64,000 bases of DNA, from positions 39,359-103,358 of the forward strand of contig DASVQB010000022.1 in NCBI GenBank assembly GCA_036389295.1. The letters are read 5' to 3'. The notes beneath the pieces are model-generated. The model did no database searches. It was not told the origin of the DNA and saw only the letters and a list, made by a program, of their open reading frames with translations. Source of the DNA: AC-37 sp036389295. Its GTDB lineage: Bacteria > Actinomycetota > Thermoleophilia > Solirubrobacterales > Thermoleophilaceae. Shown piece after piece: positions 48,223 through 56,800 of this stretch (positions are counted from its first letter, which is position 1; each line of letters opens with the position of its first letter). Position numbers and translations under genes: made by a program.

Positions 48223-48459
48223 GTGTGGATCGCGGGCGTCATCGTCGGGCTGATCTTCGTCAGCGTCATCGTGGGCAGCCTGGCCAACTTCTTCGCCCTG
48301 TTCCTGGCGATCCCGCTGATCCTCGCGTTCATCGGCGGGATGATCGGGATGGAGCAGATGCAGCGCCAGCGGCGCATCCTCCAGATGAAGCGCTTCCGGC
48401 GCGACGCCCGGCCCCGCAAGGTCCCGTTCGACGCGCAGGACAAGCGGACGCTGGTGTGA
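48223..48459 (+). CDS. Small membrane protein with basic C-terminus
   Basis: 78 residues from GTG 48223, directly abutting the preceding stop. Helices: GVIVGLIFVSVIVGSLANFF and FALFLAIPLILAFIGGMIG; then a basic cytoplasmic tail (MQRQRRILQMKRFRRDARPR). Predicted to be co-translated with the acidic repeat protein, so a charge-paired complex is possible (inference). Confidence 0.65.
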   Translation: MWIAGVIVGLIFVSVIVGSLANFFALFLAIPLILAFIGGMIGMEQMQRQRRILQMKRFRRDARPRKVPFDAQDKRTLV

Positions 48460-48513
48460 CCCGCGGGCAGGCGACCGCCCGGAGCCGGCCGCGCGCCTGA
48501 GCCGACCGCGGCC

Positions 48514-49242
48514 GTGAAGCCGGTCCACGTCGGCTGCTCGGGCTGGAACTACCGCGACTGGCGCGGCACCGTCTACCCGCAGGGCACGCCGCCCAGCCGC
48601 TGGCTCGAGCACTACGCGACGCTGTTCGACACGGTCGAGGTCAACTCGACCTTCTACCGGCTGGCCTCCCGCGACGCGGTCGCCCGCTGGGTCGAGCAGA
48701 CGCCCGCCCACTTCGTGTTCACGGTCAAGTCGAGCCGCTACCTCACGCACATCAAGCGCCTGACGGAGCTGAAGCCCGGCATCGAGCGCTTCTACGAGCG
48801 GATCGAGCCGCTGACGGCGACGCCGAAGATGGGCCCCGTCCTCTGGCAGCTCCCCGGCAACTTCAAGCGCGACGACGAGCGCCTCGCGGACGCCCTCGCG
48901 CAGCTCCCGCCCGGCCGGCACACCTTCGAGTTCCGGCACCCGAGCTGGTTCCACGACGACGTCTACGCGCGCCTGCGCGAGCACGGCGTCGCGCTGACGA
49001 TCGGCGACCACCCCGAGCGCCCGTTCCAGACCCACGCGACGACCGCGGACTGGACGTTCGTCCGCTTCCACTACGGCCACCGCGGCCGCCGCGGCAACTA
49101 CTCCGACTCAGAGGTGGACGAGTGGGCGGAGCGGCTGGCCGGATGGCGCGACGAGATCGAGGTCTACGCGTACTTCAACAACGACTGGGAGGGGTTCGCG
49201 GTGGCGAACGGCCTCCGGCTCAGGCGCGCGCTGGGCGTGTGA
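48514..49242 (+). CDS. DUF72 domain protein
   Basis: 242 residues from GTG 48514. The N-terminus VHVGCSGWNYRDWRGTVYPQ, then YATLFDTVEVNSTFYRLASR, FVFTVKSSRYLTHIKRL, PKMGPVLWQLPGNFKRDDER, FEFRHPSW and DWTFVRFHYGH is the complete DUF72 signature. TIM-barrel-like fold; roles suggested elsewhere include DNA- or nucleotide-related enzymes, none proven. Monocistronic. Confidence 0.92.
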   Translation: MKPVHVGCSGWNYRDWRGTVYPQGTPPSRWLEHYATLFDTVEVNSTFYRLASRDAVARWVEQTPAHFVFTVKSSRYLTHIKRLTELKPGIERFYERIEPLTATPKMGPVLWQLPGNFKRDDERLADALAQLPPGRHTFEFRHPSWFHDDVYARLREHGVALTIGDHPERPFQTHATTADWTFVRFHYGHRGRRGNYSDSEVDEWAERLAGWRDEIEVYAYFNNDWEGFAVANGLRLRRALGV

Positions 49243-49254
49243 CCGGGGTGCGGG

Positions 49255-49260
49255 TATCCT
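49255..49260 (+). promoter_or_regulatory. Leaderless -10 box (TATCCT)
   Basis: TATCCT, 7 bases, then ATG at 49268 of the short acidic ORF; supports that the ORF is real. Confidence 0.5.
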
Positions 49261-49267
49261 CGCCTGC

Positions 49268-49444
49268 ATGGCCGAGCGCGAGGAGTCGGACCAGCTTCCG
49301 GAGGAGGCTCCGGCCGAGCAGGTGCACGACGACGACGGCGACGACGGCGCGCGCGACGACGCCGACGACCAGGCCGGCGTCCCCGGGGGCGAGGGCCAGG
49401 ACGGCGACGGCCAGGCCAGCGGGAACCCGAAGAGCGCCGGCTGA
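49268..49444 (+). CDS. Short acidic actinobacterial protein
   Basis: 58 residues: MAEREESDQLPEEAPAEQVH, DDDGDDGARDDADDQAGVPG then GEGQDGDGQASGNPKSAG. The C-terminal GQASGNPKSAG resembles a conserved ending of small acidic proteins in related genomes (from memory). Preceded by a leaderless -10 box. Disordered; function unknown. Confidence 0.6.
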   Translation: MAEREESDQLPEEAPAEQVHDDDGDDGARDDADDQAGVPGGEGQDGDGQASGNPKSAG

Positions 49445-49477
49445 GGGCCGGGCGATCGCCCGATCCGCCGCCGAGCG

Positions 49478-50428
49478 ATGAGGGCCCGCCTGGCAGCCGT
49501 CACGGTGCTCGTGACGAGCGTCGCGATCGCGACGCTCGCGGTCGACGCCGGCGGCAGGCCCGTCCGCGGCGCGCCCGACTGCCGGATCTTCCCGCGCGAC
49601 AACCACTGGAACGTCCGCGTCGACAGGCTGCCGGTCGCGGCGAACTCGGACGCCGTCGTGGCCTCGATCGGGCTCGACGACGGCATGCACGCCGACTTCG
49701 GCTCCGGCCGCTACGAGGGCGCCCCGATCGGCATCCCCTACACGACCGTCTCGAAGGGGCAGCGCCGCGTGCCGGTGAGCTTCGACTACGCCGACGAGTC
49801 CGACCGCGGCAAGTACCCGATCCCGGCGAACGTGCCGATCGAGGGCGGTCGCAGCTCGGACGGCGACCGCCACGCGATCGTCGTCGACCGCGACCGCTGC
49901 CGCCTCTACGAGCTGTACGCGGCGTACCCGCGCGACGGCGGCCGCTCCTGGCACGCAGGCTCGGGCGCCAAGTGGAGCCTGAGCTCGAACCGCCTGCGCC
50001 GCAAGGGCTACACCTCGGCCGACGCCGCGGGCCTGCCGATCCTCCCCGGCCTCGCCCGGTACGAGGAGCTCCGGAAGGGGATCGACCACGCCCTGCGCTT
50101 CACCGCCTCGCGCACGCGCCGCGCGTACGTCTACCCGGCCCGCCACTTCGCCTCCGACCTCACCGATCCCGACCTGCCCGCGATGGGCCAGCGGCTGCGG
50201 CTGAAGGCCGGGTTCGACGTCTCGGGCTACCCGCCCCAGGCGCGGGCGATCCTGATCGCCCTCAAGCGCTACGGGATGATCCTCGCCGACAACGGCTCCG
50301 ACTGGTACGTGTCCGGCTCGCCGTCGAGCGGCTGGGACAACGACCAGCTCCACACCCTGAACCAGGTCGAGGGCCGCAACTTCGAGGTCGTGGACACGAG
50401 CTCGGTGCCGCGGCCGCGCGGCGGCTGA
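49478..50428 (+). CDS. Secreted protein of unknown function (HWN motif family)
   Basis: 316 residues; signal peptide MRARLAAVTVLVTSVAIATL then AVDAGG. Starts the mature part with CRIFPRDNHWNVRVDRLPVA, then NSDAVVASIGLDDGMHADFG, GIPYTTV, IPANVPIEGGRSSDGDRHAI, RCRLYELYAAYP, SWHAGSGAKWSLSSNRLRRK and YPARHFASDL. Similar proteins occur in actinobacteria and fungi (from memory), not functionally assigned. A conserved His/Asp-rich set may form an active site. Monocistronic. Confidence 0.75.
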   Translation: MRARLAAVTVLVTSVAIATLAVDAGGRPVRGAPDCRIFPRDNHWNVRVDRLPVAANSDAVVASIGLDDGMHADFGSGRYEGAPIGIPYTTVSKGQRRVPVSFDYADESDRGKYPIPANVPIEGGRSSDGDRHAIVVDRDRCRLYELYAAYPRDGGRSWHAGSGAKWSLSSNRLRRKGYTSADAAGLPILPGLARYEELRKGIDHALRFTASRTRRAYVYPARHFASDLTDPDLPAMGQRLRLKAGFDVSGYPPQARAILIALKRYGMILADNGSDWYVSGSPSSGWDNDQLHTLNQVEGRNFEVVDTSSVPRPRGG

Positions 50429-50443
50429 GCGCGGCCCGCCCGG

Positions 50444-50737
50444 CTAGCGACCGAGCCGGCCGCGGCCGCCCGGAGGAGCGGGCTCGGTGAGCGTGCCGCC
50501 GCGCGCGCGCCGGATCGCGTAGACGATCGCGGTCGAGAACAGCACCGACAGCAGGATGCCGCCGCCGTTCCGGTCGTCCGTGATCGCCGCGTACGCGAGA
50601 CCCGCGAGCACGGAGCCGGCGACCCCGACCAGCATCGTCTGGAGCAGCGACATCGGGTCGCGGCCGGGCAGCGCCAGCCGCGCCAGCGCCCCGACGATCA
50701 GGCCGCTGATCGCGATTAGGACCAGGTATCCGAGCAT
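50444..50737 (-). CDS. GlsB/YeaQ/YmgE-family stress membrane protein
   Basis: 97 residues from ATG 50737. Three transmembrane helices: LGYLVLIAISGLIVGALARL, MLVGVAGSVLAGLAYAA and GGGILLSVLFSTAIVYAIRR, matching the transglycosylase-associated protein family PF04226 (GxxxGxxAR pattern; LLQTMLVGVAGS). A longer start at 50770 is not supported. Converges with the secreted protein upstream. Confidence 0.85.
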   Translation of the reverse strand: MLGYLVLIAISGLIVGALARLALPGRDPMSLLQTMLVGVAGSVLAGLAYAAITDDRNGGGILLSVLFSTAIVYAIRRARGGTLTEPAPPGGRGRLGR

Positions 50738-50747
50738 GGAGCGGTGG

Positions 50748-51527
50748 TTACCCGGAATCCTGGTTCGCAATCGCGGCCATCAGCAGCAGGCCGCCGTCGA
50801 CCACGAACGACGAGCCGGTCGCGTAGCCGGCCTCCGCCGAGCAGAGGAACGCGGCGAACGCCGCTATCTCGCGCGCGTCGCCGGGCCGGCCGAGCGGGAT
50901 CGCCGGACGCTCGATGGTGCGCGGGTCCTCGTCCTCGGCGCCGGTCATGGGCGTCGCGACCTCGCCCGGGGCGACCGAGTTGACCAGGATCCCGTGCTCG
51001 GCCAGCTCGACCGCCATGACCTTCGTGAGCATCCCGAGGCCGCCCTTCGCCGCGCAGTAGGGCGCGGCCCCGCGGAGCGGCACGTGCTCGTGCACCGAGG
51101 TCACGTTCACGATCCGCCCGCCGCGCCCGGCGGCGACCATCCGCCGCGCCGCCTCCTGGGCCGCGAGGAACTGCCCCGTGAGGTCGACGTCGATCGTCTG
51201 CCGCCAGCCGTCGAGGCCCATCTCGAGGAACGGCTCGGAGATGCCGACGCCCGCGTTGTTCACGAGCGCGTCGAGGCCGCCGAGCGCGTCCGCCAGCCCG
51301 CCGATCGTCCCCCGGACCGAGGCGTTGTCGGCCAGGTCGAGCCGGCGCAGCTCGGCTCGGCGGCCGTGCCCCTCGACCTCGGCCGCGGTCGCGCGACCCT
51401 CGGCCTCCTCGCGGTACCAGGTGACGCCCACGTCGAACCCGCGCTCGGCGAGGGCGACCGCGGTCGCCCGGCCGATGCCCGATTCCGAGCCGGTGACGAT
51501 CGCCCGGCCCGCGCGTGCGCCCTCCAT
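50748..51527 (-). CDS. Short-chain dehydrogenase/reductase
   Basis: 259 residues. Classical SDR motifs: AIVTGSESGIGRATAVALAE (TGxxxGIG cofactor site), LDALVNNAGVGISEPFLEMG (NNAG), VNVTSVHEHVPLRGAAPYCA then AKGGLGM (catalytic Ser ... YxxxK), VNSVAPGEVATPMTG. NADP preference is suggested by TWYREEAE after beta-2. Substrate unknown; resembles glucose-dehydrogenase-like SDRs with the SVHEHVP active-site segment. It lies 10 bases upstream of the GlsB-type gene on the same strand, so the two may be co-transcribed. Confidence 0.93.
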   Translation of the reverse strand: MEGARAGRAIVTGSESGIGRATAVALAERGFDVGVTWYREEAEGRATAAEVEGHGRRAELRRLDLADNASVRGTIGGLADALGGLDALVNNAGVGISEPFLEMGLDGWRQTIDVDLTGQFLAAQEAARRMVAAGRGGRIVNVTSVHEHVPLRGAAPYCAAKGGLGMLTKVMAVELAEHGILVNSVAPGEVATPMTGAEDEDPRTIERPAIPLGRPGDAREIAAFAAFLCSAEAGYATGSSFVVDGGLLLMAAIANQDSG

Positions 51528-51634
51528 CGCGGCCTACGTACCCGGGCGCACGCGCGGCAATCGGTCTGCAGATCGCCGCTTTAGGCCCGGTTGCGATACT
51601 GGCGCGCCGTCCGTCCCCGGCCCAGGAGGCAACC

Positions 51635-52078
51635 GTGTCGAACGCGCAGCGCGCAGGCATCGTCGTGGTGGCCGCGATCGTCGCGGTGGCCGCGTTCCTG
51701 ATCCTTCGTCCCGACGACGAGGACTCGTCCGAGCCCGCGAGCAGCAACGCCCCGGCCACCACCGTCACCACCCCGACGCGAACCGGCCCCACCGAGACGA
51801 CCAGCGTCGCGGAGCCCGAGGTCACGACGATCCGCGTCCGCGACGGCAAGGCCGTCGGCGGCGTGAAGGAGATCGAGGCCGACAAGGGCGACACGGTCCG
51901 GTTCGAGGTGTCCACCGACGCGCCGCACGAGGTCCACCTCCACGGCTACGACGTCGCCAGGGACGCCGCCCCCGGCGAGCCCGCCAGGTTCGAGGTCGAG
52001 GCGAAGATCGAGGGCATCTTCGAGATCGAGCTCGAGGACCTGAAGGAGCAGATCGCCGAGTTGAAGGTCAGCCCTTGA
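51635..52078 (+). CDS. Membrane-anchored cupredoxin-like protein
   Basis: 147 residues from GTG 51635 (AGGAGG upstream). N-terminal transmembrane helix (AGIVVVAAIVAVAAFLILRP), Thr/Pro linker (~30-65), then a cupredoxin-like beta-barrel: VKEIEADKGDTVRFEVSTDA then PHEVHLHGYDVARDAAPGEP and ARFEVEAKIEGIFEIELED. His residues in HEVHLHGY could bind copper; the usual Met/Cys ligand is not evident, so the site may be type 2-like or structural. The gene ends in TTGA, where the next gene starts (TTG). Confidence 0.8.
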   Translation: MSNAQRAGIVVVAAIVAVAAFLILRPDDEDSSEPASSNAPATTVTTPTRTGPTETTSVAEPEVTTIRVRDGKAVGGVKEIEADKGDTVRFEVSTDAPHEVHLHGYDVARDAAPGEPARFEVEAKIEGIFEIELEDLKEQIAELKVSP

Positions 52079-53520
52079 GGCACCGCCGCCGGCTGGCGTG
52101 GGCGGCGGCGGCGGCCGCGGCGGCGCTCGGGTCGTCGGCGGCGCTGCCGGCGCAGGCGCTCGCGCACGGCATCCAGGGCAAGCGCGACCTCCCGATCCCG
52201 GACTGGCTCTTCGGCTGGGGGGCGGTGCTCGTCCTCCTGGTCTCGTTCGTGGCGCTCGCCGTGCTGTGGCCGAAGCCTCAGCTGGAGGGCGCCGGCTGGC
52301 GGCCGCTCGGCGGGTTCGGACGGCTGCTCGCGAGCCGCCCGGTGGAGATCGCCTGCGGCGCGGTCGGCGCGTTCCTCCTCGGGCTCACCGTGTACAGCGG
52401 GCTCGCCGGCGAGGAGATCGTCTCGGAGAACTTCGCGCCGACGTTCGTGTACGTGGTCTTCTGGGTCGGGCTCGTGCCGGCGAGCGTCCTGCTCGGCGAC
52501 GTGTTCCGCGCGCTCAACCCGTGGCGGGCGATCGCGCGCGCGGTCGCCGGGCTGACCAGCCGGGCCGGCGGGCGCGAGGTCGCGGAGTCGTTCGAGTACC
52601 CGCCGTGGCTCGGGCGCTGGCCCGCCGCGGCGGGCATCGTGGCGTTCGCGTTCATGGAGCTGGTGGTCGAGACCGGCTCCGACCCGCGGTCGCTCGCCAT
52701 CGCCGCGCTCGTGTACTCGGCCGTCACGTGGTTCTGCATGTCGCTGTACGGGATCGAGCGCTGGTGCGACCGCGGCGAGGCGTTCTCCGTCTACTTCGGC
52801 CTGTTCGCCCGGCTGGCGCCGTTCGAGCGCCGGGGCGACGCGGTCGGCGTCCGGAGGCCGCTGTCCGGGCTGACGCATGTCGAGCCCCTCCCGGGCACGG
52901 TCCCGCTGCTCGCCGCGATGATCGGCAGCACCACGTTCGACGGGTTCAGCGCGGGCCGGGCCTGGCAGGACCTCGTGCCGAGCCTGGTGGACGTCTTCGA
53001 CGCCCTCGGCTTCGGCGACCGCGCCGCGGTCCAGCTGTCGAAGGGCGTCGGCCTGCTCGCCGTGATCGCGATCGTCCTCGCCTTCTACCGGCTCGGGATC
53101 GCCGGCGTGCGAAGCGTGGGCGGCGACCTCGCCGCGAGCCGGCTCGCCGGCTCGTTCGTCCACTCGCTCGTCCCGATCGCGGTGGCCTACGTGCTGGCCC
53201 ACTACGTGAGCCTGCTCCTCTACCAGGCGCAGGCCCTTCCATCCCTCCTCTCGGACCCGCTGGGGAGGGGGTCGGACCTCTTCGGCTGGTCCGACTGGGG
53301 CATCGACTACACGTGGATCGGCAACGAGACGCTCTGGTACCTCCAGTTCGCGTTCGTCATCTGCGGCCACGTGGCGGCGCTCATGCTCGCGCACGACCGC
53401 GCGCTGTCGCTGTACGATCGCGCGGCGGTGGCGGTGCGGTCCCAGTACTGGATGCTCGGCGTGATGGTCGGCTTCACGAGCCTCGCGCTGTGGGTCCTCT
53501 CCGAGGCGGCCCAGGGGTGA
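52075..53520 (+). CDS. Large multi-pass membrane protein (database relatives named fenitrothion hydrolase)
   Basis: 481 residues from TTG 52075, overlapping the cupredoxin stop by 4 bases. Starts with a signal-like helix ending ALAHGIQGKRDLPIPDWLFG, then about ten transmembrane helices (VLLVSFVALAVLWPKPQLEG, VYVVFWVGLVPASVLLGDVF). Conserved pieces: ALNPWRAIARAVAGL, GSDPRSLAIAALVYSAVTWF, LPGTVPLLAAMIGSTTFDGF. From memory, similar actinobacterial proteins carry the label fenitrothion hydrolase, but hydrolase activity is not shown by any motif. Translational coupling to a cupredoxin suggests a copper-linked membrane function. Confidence 0.8.
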   Translation: MRHRRRLAWAAAAAAAALGSSAALPAQALAHGIQGKRDLPIPDWLFGWGAVLVLLVSFVALAVLWPKPQLEGAGWRPLGGFGRLLASRPVEIACGAVGAFLLGLTVYSGLAGEEIVSENFAPTFVYVVFWVGLVPASVLLGDVFRALNPWRAIARAVAGLTSRAGGREVAESFEYPPWLGRWPAAAGIVAFAFMELVVETGSDPRSLAIAALVYSAVTWFCMSLYGIERWCDRGEAFSVYFGLFARLAPFERRGDAVGVRRPLSGLTHVEPLPGTVPLLAAMIGSTTFDGFSAGRAWQDLVPSLVDVFDALGFGDRAAVQLSKGVGLLAVIAIVLAFYRLGIAGVRSVGGDLAASRLAGSFVHSLVPIAVAYVLAHYVSLLLYQAQALPSLLSDPLGRGSDLFGWSDWGIDYTWIGNETLWYLQFAFVICGHVAALMLAHDRALSLYDRAAVAVRSQYWMLGVMVGFTSLALWVLSEAAQG

Positions 53521-53524
53521 CGCG

Positions 53525-53758
53525 GTGATCCTGGTCGCCGCGACCCTGGAGGTGGCGAAGGTCGTCGGCGGGATCGACCTGCCGCTCGCCCACGACCTCG
53601 GCTACCCGCACCAGGAGCCGGCGCGGCCGGCGGGCGGCGGCGGCGGGAGCGCGAGCACGCTCGCGATCGTCGCCGGGGTCGTGCTGACGCTGGCCCTCGC
53701 CGGCGCGCTGATCTGGGTGCGCGAGCGGGCGCGCGGGCAGGACGACGGCGGCACCTGA
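53525..53758 (+). CDS. Small single-helix membrane protein
   Basis: 77 residues from GTG 53525, 4 bases after the preceding stop. Starts MILVAATLEVAKVVGGIDLP then LAHDLGYPHQEP, Gly-rich linker, one helix (TLAIVAGVVLTLALAGALIW) and a basic tail. Third member of the cupredoxin operon; unknown role. Confidence 0.65.
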   Translation: MILVAATLEVAKVVGGIDLPLAHDLGYPHQEPARPAGGGGGSASTLAIVAGVVLTLALAGALIWVRERARGQDDGGT

Positions 53759-53850
53759 GCCGCAGCCCCGCGCAGACGCTGTTGGCGCGGGGGCGATGCT
53801 CTGCCAGAATCCTCCCTGCCGTGGCGTCACGGTCTCCGATGCACGGGGGG

Positions 53851-56800
53851 ATGGCATTGCGAGCAGGACCGCGGACGTACCCCAACACCGAGGCTCCGGT
53901 CCGGACGAGGACCGTGACGGTGATGGTCGCCGGCGTGGAGGACTCCGCGCGGCTGTGGGAGGCGGCGCCCGACGCGATGTCCGAGGCGGCCGAGGCGCTG
54001 TCCGAGGCCGTGTCGGAGGCGATCGGGGCCCATTGCGGCGTGAGGCTCGCGGCCGGCGGCGGGCGGGACACGATCGTTGCCGCCTTCCAGCGCCCCGCCG
54101 ACGCGACGTCCGCGGCGCTCGAGGCGCACCGGGCGGTCGACGCCGGCGGGTGGCCGCAGGACCTCGGCCGGCGCTGCCGCATCGCGCTTCACACGCACAC
54201 CTCCGAGTGGCGGCCCGGCTTCGAGGACGACCGCTTCGGGGTCGTCCTCGGCCGCTGCGTCCGCCTGTGCGCCATCGCGCGCGGCGGCCAGACCGTCCTG
54301 TCGAGCGCGACGCGCTCGCTGGTGGCGGACCGGCTCCCGGAGACCGCCGAGCTGATCGACCTCGGCGTCCGCCGGCTGCCCGACCTCGGACCGCCCGAGC
54401 ACGTCTACGGCCTGATCGACCGCGACCGCGGCTCCGAGCTCGGCGAGCTCCGCTCGCTGGACGTGCTGCCGAACAACCTGCCCGGCGACCTGAGCAGCTT
54501 CGTCGGCCGCGACCGCGAGCTCGGCGAGGTCCGCCGCGCCCTGGGCGGAACCAGGCTGCTCACCGTCACGGGCGCCGGGGGCTGCGGGAAGACGCGGCTG
54601 GCGCTCCAGTCGGCCGCCGACATGGTCGACCGGTTCTCGGACGGGGCCTGGTGGGTGGAGCTGGCCCCGATCGCCGAGCCGCAGCTCGTGGGCCAGGCCC
54701 TGGCAGCCGCTCTGGGAGTCCACCCGCTGCCCGGCCAGCGCCCGCTCGACGCGGCCGTGGCGCACCTCAGGGACCGGCGGGCGCTCGTGGTGCTCGACAA
54801 CTGCGAGCACCTGCTCGGAGCGGTGGCGGAGATGGCGGACGCGCTCCTCCAGGGCTGCGCCGAGGTCACCATCGTGGCCACGAGCCGCGCGCCGCTCGGC
54901 CTCCCCAGCGAGACCGTCTGGCGCGTGCCGTCCCTCTCGCTGCCGGCCGACTCCGCCCCGGACGCCGACGACGCGCTCGCCGTCTCGGACGCGGCGCGGC
55001 TGTTCGTCGAGCGCGCGAGCCGGGTCCATCCCGGCTTCGCGGTCACCGACGCCACGGCGCCGCTGCTCGCGGAGATCTGCGAGAAGCTCGACGGCATCCC
55101 GCTGGCGATCGAGCTCGCCGCGGCGCGCGTCCGCCTGCTCTCGCTCGAGCAGATCGCGGCCGGCCTCTCCGACCGCTTCCACCTCCTCACGGGCGGCGAT
55201 CGCTCCGGCCTGTCGCGCCACCGGACGCTGCGGGCCTCGGTCGACTGGAGCCACGAGCTCCTGTCGGACGAGGAGCGCACGCTGTTCCGCCGCCTCGCCG
55301 TGTTCGCGGGCGGGTTCTCGCTGGACGCCCTGGAGCCGGTCGGCGCGATCGACCCCGCCGAGCGGAGCGGGGCGCTCGACGTGCTCGCGTCGCTCGTCGA
55401 CAAGTCCCTGGTCGTCGCCGAGCAGGACGGCGCGGCCGTCCGCTACCGGATGCTCGAGACCGTGCGCGAGTTCGCGCTCGAACGGCTCGCCGACGGCGGC
55501 GAGCTCGACGCGATCCGCCGCCGCCACGCCGAGTACTTCCTCTCGCGCGCGGAGGCCGCCGCGCCGGAGCTGATGACTGCCCGGGCCGGGGAGCGGCTGC
55601 CCGACCTCGACGCGGACGCCGCGAACCTGGCCGCCGCGCTGGCCTGGACCAGCGCGGCCGAGCCGGAGTGGGCGCTCCGCCTGTGCGCCGCGCTGACGTT
55701 CTGGTGGAAGGCGCGCCGCATGTTCGCCGCCGCGGACGAGGCCTGCGCGCGGGCGCTCGAGGCCGCCGGCCCCGCGCCGTCCTCGCTCCGCGCCCAGGTG
55801 CTCTGGACGCGTGGCTACCTGCTCACCTTCGCGGCCCGCTACCCCGAGGCGATCGGGACGCTTCGCGAGGCGCTCGAGACGGCTGAGGCCGTGGCCGACC
55901 GGTCGACCGTCGCGCGCGCGACCGGGATCCTGGGGATGATCCGCGGCCAGCCCGACCCGGTCGGCTCGCGGCCGATGCTCGAGCGCTCGCGCGAGCTGGC
56001 GGCCGAGGAGGGCGACGAGTGGTGCGTCGCCGGCGCCATGAACGCCCTCACCTGGTCGTACCTGGTCAACGACGACTACGACGAGGCGGAGCGGATCATC
56101 GAGGAGAACCGCCCGCTCGTCGAGCGGGTCGGCTGGCTCGAGTACCGGGCCTGGCACTGCACCCAGGCCAGCTGGCCGCTGATGACGAGGGCCGAGGCGG
56201 ACGCGCTCGACGAGAGCGCGGGGCGGGCGGTGCGGCTGGCTCGGCAGGCGGGCGACCCCGTCACCGAGTGCATCGCGAGCTCGTTCGTCGCACGGGTCGA
56301 GCTCGCGCAGGGCCGGCCCGAGCAGGCCCGGCAGCGCCTGCTCGCGAGCCGCGAGCGCGCCGTCGCGAGCGGCACGGCGATGGCGCTCCTGTGGACCGAC
56401 ATGATGCTGGGCGGCGTGCGGGCCGCGCTCGGCGACCTCGCCGGCGCCCGGGAGGGCCTCGAGCGACTGGTCACGACCGGCGCGGACTTCGGCTGGGGCC
56501 TCTCGTGGGCGACGCTCGAGCTGGCCGAGGTGCTCCTCGCGGAGGGCGAGCTCGACGGCGCCGAGGAGCGGGCCCGCGCGGCGCTGGAGGTGGCTCAGCG
56601 GATCCAGAGCCCGCTCTGCACGGCGTGGGGCAAGGAGCTGCTCGGCCGGGTCGCCGCCGGCCGCGGCCGGTGGGCCGACGCCGAGACGCTGCTCCAGGAG
56701 GCGCTCGGCACGCGGGGCGAGCTCGGCCTGCGGCTGTGGCTGCCGCAGACGCTCGACGCGCTCGCGGAGGTCGCGTCCGGGCTCGGGAACCGCGAGGACG

